Origin: Bryobacterales bacterium
GTDB lineage: Bacteria > Acidobacteriota > Terriglobia > Bryobacterales > Bryobacteraceae
DNA length: 8,391 bases
Reading direction: 5' to 3'
Assembly: GCA_016880505.1 (NCBI GenBank)
Contig: JAEHDI010000987.1
Location: forward strand, 1-8,391
Shown: positions 5,360 through 8,391 of the stretch, one piece after another
Layout of the letters: every line of letters begins with the position of its first letter
Position numbering within the stretch: the stretch's first letter is position 1
Notes under the pieces: generated by a model
The model's input: the letters and a program-made list of their open reading frames with translations, nothing else
Databases searched by the model: none
What the model was told of the DNA's origin: nothing
Translations under genes and position numbers: made by a program

Positions 5360-6114
5360 CTGTCTCCAAAACTCAGCAAAATGCAGGAAACATTATCCGG
5401 GGCACCCTGTGTTCGGGCGGCTCCCAGCAGCCGCGTGGCCAGTTCCTCGATGGAACCGCCCGCGGCAAGAATGCCACGTATCTCTTCGTCTTCGACGACT
5501 CCATGCAGGCCATCGCTGGACAACAGAAGGAGATCCCCTGCTTGTACTTCGAGGGCGGCATTGTGGACCGAGACATCGGATTGGGACCCGGCCGCCTGTG
5601 TGAGCATGTTGCGCAGAGGATGGCTTCGGAGCTGAGCGTAATTCGGCCCGCGCTGAAGGATGGCGTTGAGCCAAGTGTCGTCCGTCGTGATCTGTTTGAG
5701 GTCGCCGTTGCGGAAAAGGTAAACGCGGCTGTCGCCGACATTCGCTACCGCGGCCTGGTTGTCATGAATCAGCAGGGACGCTACCGTCGTCCCCATTCCG
5801 GCGTATTCGGGTTTTTCTTCCGCCCGCTTCCACACCTGGTGGTTGGCCAGACGAATTGCAGTAATGAGGCGGTTTGAATCAACGGACAGATCGAAATCAA
5901 ACCCGAAGGGCCAGCTAATGTCGGCCCGATCGTGCGACGACTCCAGGTAGTACCTCATGGTCGAGATCGCCAGTTCCGCGGCGACTTCGCCATGGCTGTG
6001 GCCACCCATACCATCAGCGATTGCGTAGAACCCCAGTTCATCGTCCACCAACAACCGGTCCTGGTTGTCAGTGCGCACACAACCGGTGTCGCTGAGACCA
6101 CACGAAGAGATCAT
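5356..6114 (-). CDS. PP2C-family (PPM) protein Ser/Thr phosphatase
   Basis: The protein has 252 residues and a full-length single PP2C domain. The ATG at 6114-6112 is the only plausible start: CGLSDTGCVRTDNQD at 5-19 is the typical N-terminus, and a stop lies 20 codons upstream with no other ATG or GTG between. No Shine-Dalgarno is evident. Motifs in order are R14 with TDNQD (D19, NQD in place of the common NED), ADGMGGH with metal-binding D34, MGTT (107-110), GDSRVYLFR (127-135), LSSDGLHG with D201, and GAPDNVSC with D240. All metal-binding aspartates are present, so a Mn/Mg-dependent phosphatase is expected. An inserted aromatic/acidic stretch (about 62-80) lies between the second and third motifs. 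It is the first gene of a two-gene operon with the downstream kinase (4-nt overlap), so it probably dephosphorylates that kinase and its targets. Confidence 0.94.
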   Translation of the reverse strand: MISSCGLSDTGCVRTDNQDRLLVDDELGFYAIADGMGGHSHGEVAAELAISTMRYYLESSHDRADISWPFGFDFDLSVDSNRLITAIRLANHQVWKRAEEKPEYAGMGTTVASLLIHDNQAAVANVGDSRVYLFRNGDLKQITTDDTWLNAILQRGPNYAQLRSHPLRNMLTQAAGSQSDVSVHNAALEVQAGDLLLLSSDGLHGVVEDEEIRGILAAGGSIEELATRLLGAARTQGAPDNVSCILLSFGDR

Positions 6115-6385
6115 GGCGGAATTGATGAGAACTGTTATCCCAGAGCGTTTTGTCGCCCAGCCGCGCTCTACCTAGTAATGAAACCACGATCCAACGGATT
6201 CTGCAAGCAGTTTCGCATCGCGGCGCGCGGCAGTTGAGGGTAGTGAGCACGATCGCCAGCCGAACCGTTGAGACGACGCCCCCATACTGCTGAAGCGGAA
6301 AAAGTTGAGTGACTATTGTTGTGCTGGTATTATCTTAGATATTCCCTGGGCTGGGATCATCCTCGCCGATCGGGCAAGCTTCCCC
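6115..6385. other. Divergent promoter region (phosphatase-kinase operon / TPR kinase)
   Basis: These 271 bases between two divergent genes carry no convincing ORF. The right-hand part holds a strong plus-strand promoter (6305-6333). For the minus-strand operon only weak candidates are visible: TGGGATAAC (complement of 6135-6143), resembling an extended -10 without a -35, and TTGCAG with 17-nt spacing to TTTCAT further upstream. Confidence 0.5.
6305..6333 (+). promoter_or_regulatory. Sigma70-like promoter of the TPR kinase gene
   Basis: TTGAGT (6305-6310), a 17-nt spacer and TATTAT (6328-6333) match a housekeeping promoter. A TG dinucleotide at 6325-6326 extends the -10. Transcription would start near 6340, giving a leader of about 46 nt before the ATG at 6386. 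It is the best promoter in the window. Confidence 0.65.
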
Positions 6386-8391
6386 ATGGCAGAGGCCTCA
6401 ATCAAGCATATTGGGCGCTACGAGATCCAGGCGGAACTTGGCCGCGGGGGCTACGGCCGGGTCTACCGCGCTTATGATCCCACTGTCGGACGGCTGGTCG
6501 CAATCAAGGTCTTAACCGGAGAAGGCACAGATCTGCTGAAGCGCTTCCGAAACGAGGCCTCTGCGGCTGGCAGCCTGAACCACCGGAATATCGTCACCAT
6601 TTACGACTTCGGCGAACACGATGGGATGCCGTACATCGCGATGGAGTTCCTCGCGGGCGACGATCTCAGCCAGATCATTGCGAACCGCACTCCACTGACG
6701 ATGCTGCAGAAGGTCAATATCATGATGCAGGTCGCCGAAGGCCTGTACTCCGCGCATCGTAATGGTGTCGTCCATCGTGATGTCAAGCCCGCCAACATCC
6801 GGCTGCTGCCAGACGGGACTGTCAAAATCCTGGATTTTGGCATCGCTCGGCTGACGCGGGATAGCACGTCGCCTCGCCTCACTCGCCAGGGCGACGTGAT
6901 CGGGACGCTGCTCTATATGTCTCCCGAGCAGATCATGAGCGCCGACGTCGACGCCCTCAGCGACATCTTTGCCTACGGAGTCACCTACTACGAGCTACTG
7001 ACCGGGAAGCACCCCTTCCACGCCGCCGACGCTGGCGCGGTGCTTTACAAGATCACTTCAGTCGATCCCGAGCCGATCCACAACCACACTCCAGAGTGCC
7101 CCGAAGCCCTTGAGCAAGTGGTCCGCCGCGCTTTACATCGGGAGCGCGAGTTACGCTACCAGAGCCTTCGTGAACTGCAGATCGACACGGAACCGATCCT
7201 GATCGAACTTCGGCAGAAACAGGCATCCGTTCTCTTGAACGATGCCCGCAACTGTTTCGCCGAGGATGACTTAGAGCGGGCAGAGGCGCACGTGATGGAA
7301 GCGCTCGCTCTCGATCCGTCCAATACCGCGGGCCGGGAGTTTCGGACCGAAGTGCAGCAGCGGCTCCAATCCCGGCGTCTTCAATCGCGCATCGAGGCCA
7401 TCTTGGCGGAAGGCGACCATGCGCTCAAGCAACGCCGGTTCGCCGAAGCAGCGGAACGTTTCCAATCCGCGCTGCAAGTGTACCCGAAAAACGAAAAGTT
7501 GAAGGGCCGGCTCCAGCAGGCGCGCGAGTTGCTCGAACGGAGTCGCGCAGCGGCACAACTGCTGGCCGAAGCCCGCAAGCATTTTTTTCAGAAAGACTAC
7601 AGTGCGGCGCTTCGAATCGCGTCCGAGGCCGCGCAAATCGACCCGGAATGCACTGATGTCGCGCGCTTCGTTCAGAGCGTTCAGACCGCGGCGGAACGCG
7701 AGGAGCGCCGTTTACGGTTCCAGCAGGTGCTTGCCGCGGCGCAGGAATTGCTCGATCAAAACCTCTTCGACCAAGCTGCCGCCGCGCTCGCCGAATTGGA
7801 CTTGGAACAACGCGACTCCGCCGAAGCCAAAGCACTGATCGAGTCGGTCAACACACGGCGCGCGGAGTTCGAACGGGCCGAGCGAGAGCAGGCTGAGCGA
7901 ATACGAACCGAGCTCGCCGCTGCCACGGAAGAGCTGCGGAATTCGGCGTTCTTGCAGGCGTTCGAGCGCTTGAGCACGCTGAGGCGCGAAGTTCCGGAGA
8001 ACGAGGATATCGGCCGGCTTCTGGCGCTTGCTGAGAAGGAGCTTAGTGCCCAGAAGCGCGCGGCTGAAATCGACGTTCTTGTCCGGGAAGCGCTGAGCTT
8101 CGTTGAATCGGATCAGTATGGACGCGCACTCAGCGTCATCGAAGACGGCTTGCGGTCCTATGCCGGAGATGCCAGGCTGCTGCAACTCCTGGAGGAGGTT
8201 AAGGCGGGGCAGGAGCGAATCGCGTCCATTCGATCCGCTCTCGCCGGAGCGAAAGCTCAGTTGGAGGCCGGACGACCCGAGGAAGCGGTCCAGGTTCTGG
8301 AACCGGTGTTAGCAAAGTTCGCTGGCGAGGCACAACTCGAGCGAGTTTTGAGACAGGCGCGGGAAGCGCTGCAGAAGAAGCAGAAAGCCGA
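6386..8391 (+). CDS. Ser/Thr protein kinase with C-terminal TPR-like repeat array, 3' end outside window
   Basis: The frame is open from the ATG at 6386 to the window end, giving at least 668 residues. The ATG gives a standard kinase N-terminus (RYEIQAELGRGGYG at 11-24), although no good Shine-Dalgarno precedes it. An upstream in-frame TTG (6305) is the -35 box. The kinase domain (about 12-265) is complete: Gly-loop G19-x-G21-x-x-G24, K41, helix-C E57, catalytic loop H130-R131-D132 with N137, DFG 150-152 and SPE 179-181. An active enzyme is expected. From about 283 onward come at least seven helical-hairpin repeats of roughly 50-57 residues, starting near 283, 335, 389, 445, 505, 561 and 612. 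They resemble TPRs (A/L/Y pattern with a Pro or acidic turn, e.g. ALALDPSN, ALQVYPKN, AAQIDPEC) and are joined by charged, coiled-coil-prone helices. Such arrays usually bind partner proteins. No membrane segment is seen up to the edge. What follows is unknown. Confidence 0.93.
   Translation, partial: MAEASIKHIGRYEIQAELGRGGYGRVYRAYDPTVGRLVAIKVLTGEGTDLLKRFRNEASAAGSLNHRNIVTIYDFGEHDGMPYIAMEFLAGDDLSQIIANRTPLTMLQKVNIMMQVAEGLYSAHRNGVVHRDVKPANIRLLPDGTVKILDFGIARLTRDSTSPRLTRQGDVIGTLLYMSPEQIMSADVDALSDIFAYGVTYYELLTGKHPFHAADAGAVLYKITSVDPEPIHNHTPECPEALEQVVRRALHRERELRYQSLRELQIDTEPILIELRQKQASVLLNDARNCFAEDDLERAEAHVMEALALDPSNTAGREFRTEVQQRLQSRRLQSRIEAILAEGDHALKQRRFAEAAERFQSALQVYPKNEKLKGRLQQARELLERSRAAAQLLAEARKHFFQKDYSAALRIASEAAQIDPECTDVARFVQSVQTAAEREERRLRFQQVLAAAQELLDQNLFDQAAAALAELDLEQRDSAEAKALIESVNTRRAEFERAEREQAERIRTELAAATEELRNSAFLQAFERLSTLRREVPENEDIGRLLALAEKELSAQKRAAEIDVLVREALSFVESDQYGRALSVIEDGLRSYAGDARLLQLLEEVKAGQERIASIRSALAGAKAQLEAGRPEEAVQVLEPVLAKFAGEAQLERVLRQAREALQKKQKA

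Noticed and set aside
1..8391. Mobile elements, CRISPR arrays, tRNA or rRNA genes
   Set aside because: I saw no transposase motifs, terminal inverted repeats, regularly spaced repeats, or tRNA/rRNA-like sequences on either strand by eye.

Overview
The window reads as a bacterial signal-transduction locus, GC-rich, with short and locally AT-rich intergenic regions. No ribosomal or other phylogenetic marker is present. My best guess is Acidobacteriota (Bryobacter/Solibacter-like). That rests on the abundance of Hanks-type Ser/Thr kinases, on a kinase fused to an atypical class III cyclase domain of a type I associate with that phylum, and on a kinase followed by a long TPR-like array. This is inference from architecture, not proof.

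Layout. Positions 1-327 (minus) hold the 5' end of a Kef-type (CPA2) cation/proton antiporter cut by the window edge. Positions 328-632 are a divergent intergenic region whose minus-strand transcript could form a nested hairpin structure in front of the antiporter. Positions 633-2162 (plus) encode a Ser/Thr kinase domain fused to a cyclase-homology domain. Positions 2163-2328 hold a perfect 20-bp palindrome and a pair of 13-bp direct repeats in front of an MBL-fold hydrolase (2329-3162, plus). Positions 3371-4351 (plus) encode an FHA-domain adenylate cyclase. It converges, with a 6-nt gap, on a minus-strand pair: a PP2C phosphatase (5356-6114) overlapping a second Ser/Thr kinase (4358-5359) by 4 nt. 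A divergent region (6115-6385) with a strong sigma70-like promoter leads to a third Ser/Thr kinase (6386 to the window end, plus), which has at least seven TPR-like repeats and runs off the window.

How it may work together. The locus encodes writers (kinases 2 and 3), an eraser (PP2C), a phosphothreonine reader coupled to second-messenger synthesis (FHA-adenylate cyclase), and a metallo-hydrolase that could be a cyclic-nucleotide phosphodiesterase. All lack visible membrane segments. The most unusual gene is the kinase-cyclase fusion. Its HRD catalytic aspartate is asparagine (HRN), and its cyclase domain lacks both purine-selecting residues while keeping the metal-binding and transition-state residues. 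It looks like a diverged sensor or scaffold rather than an ordinary kinase or adenylate cyclase. The idea that these genes form one phospho-signalling/cAMP circuit is inference from adjacency and domain content.
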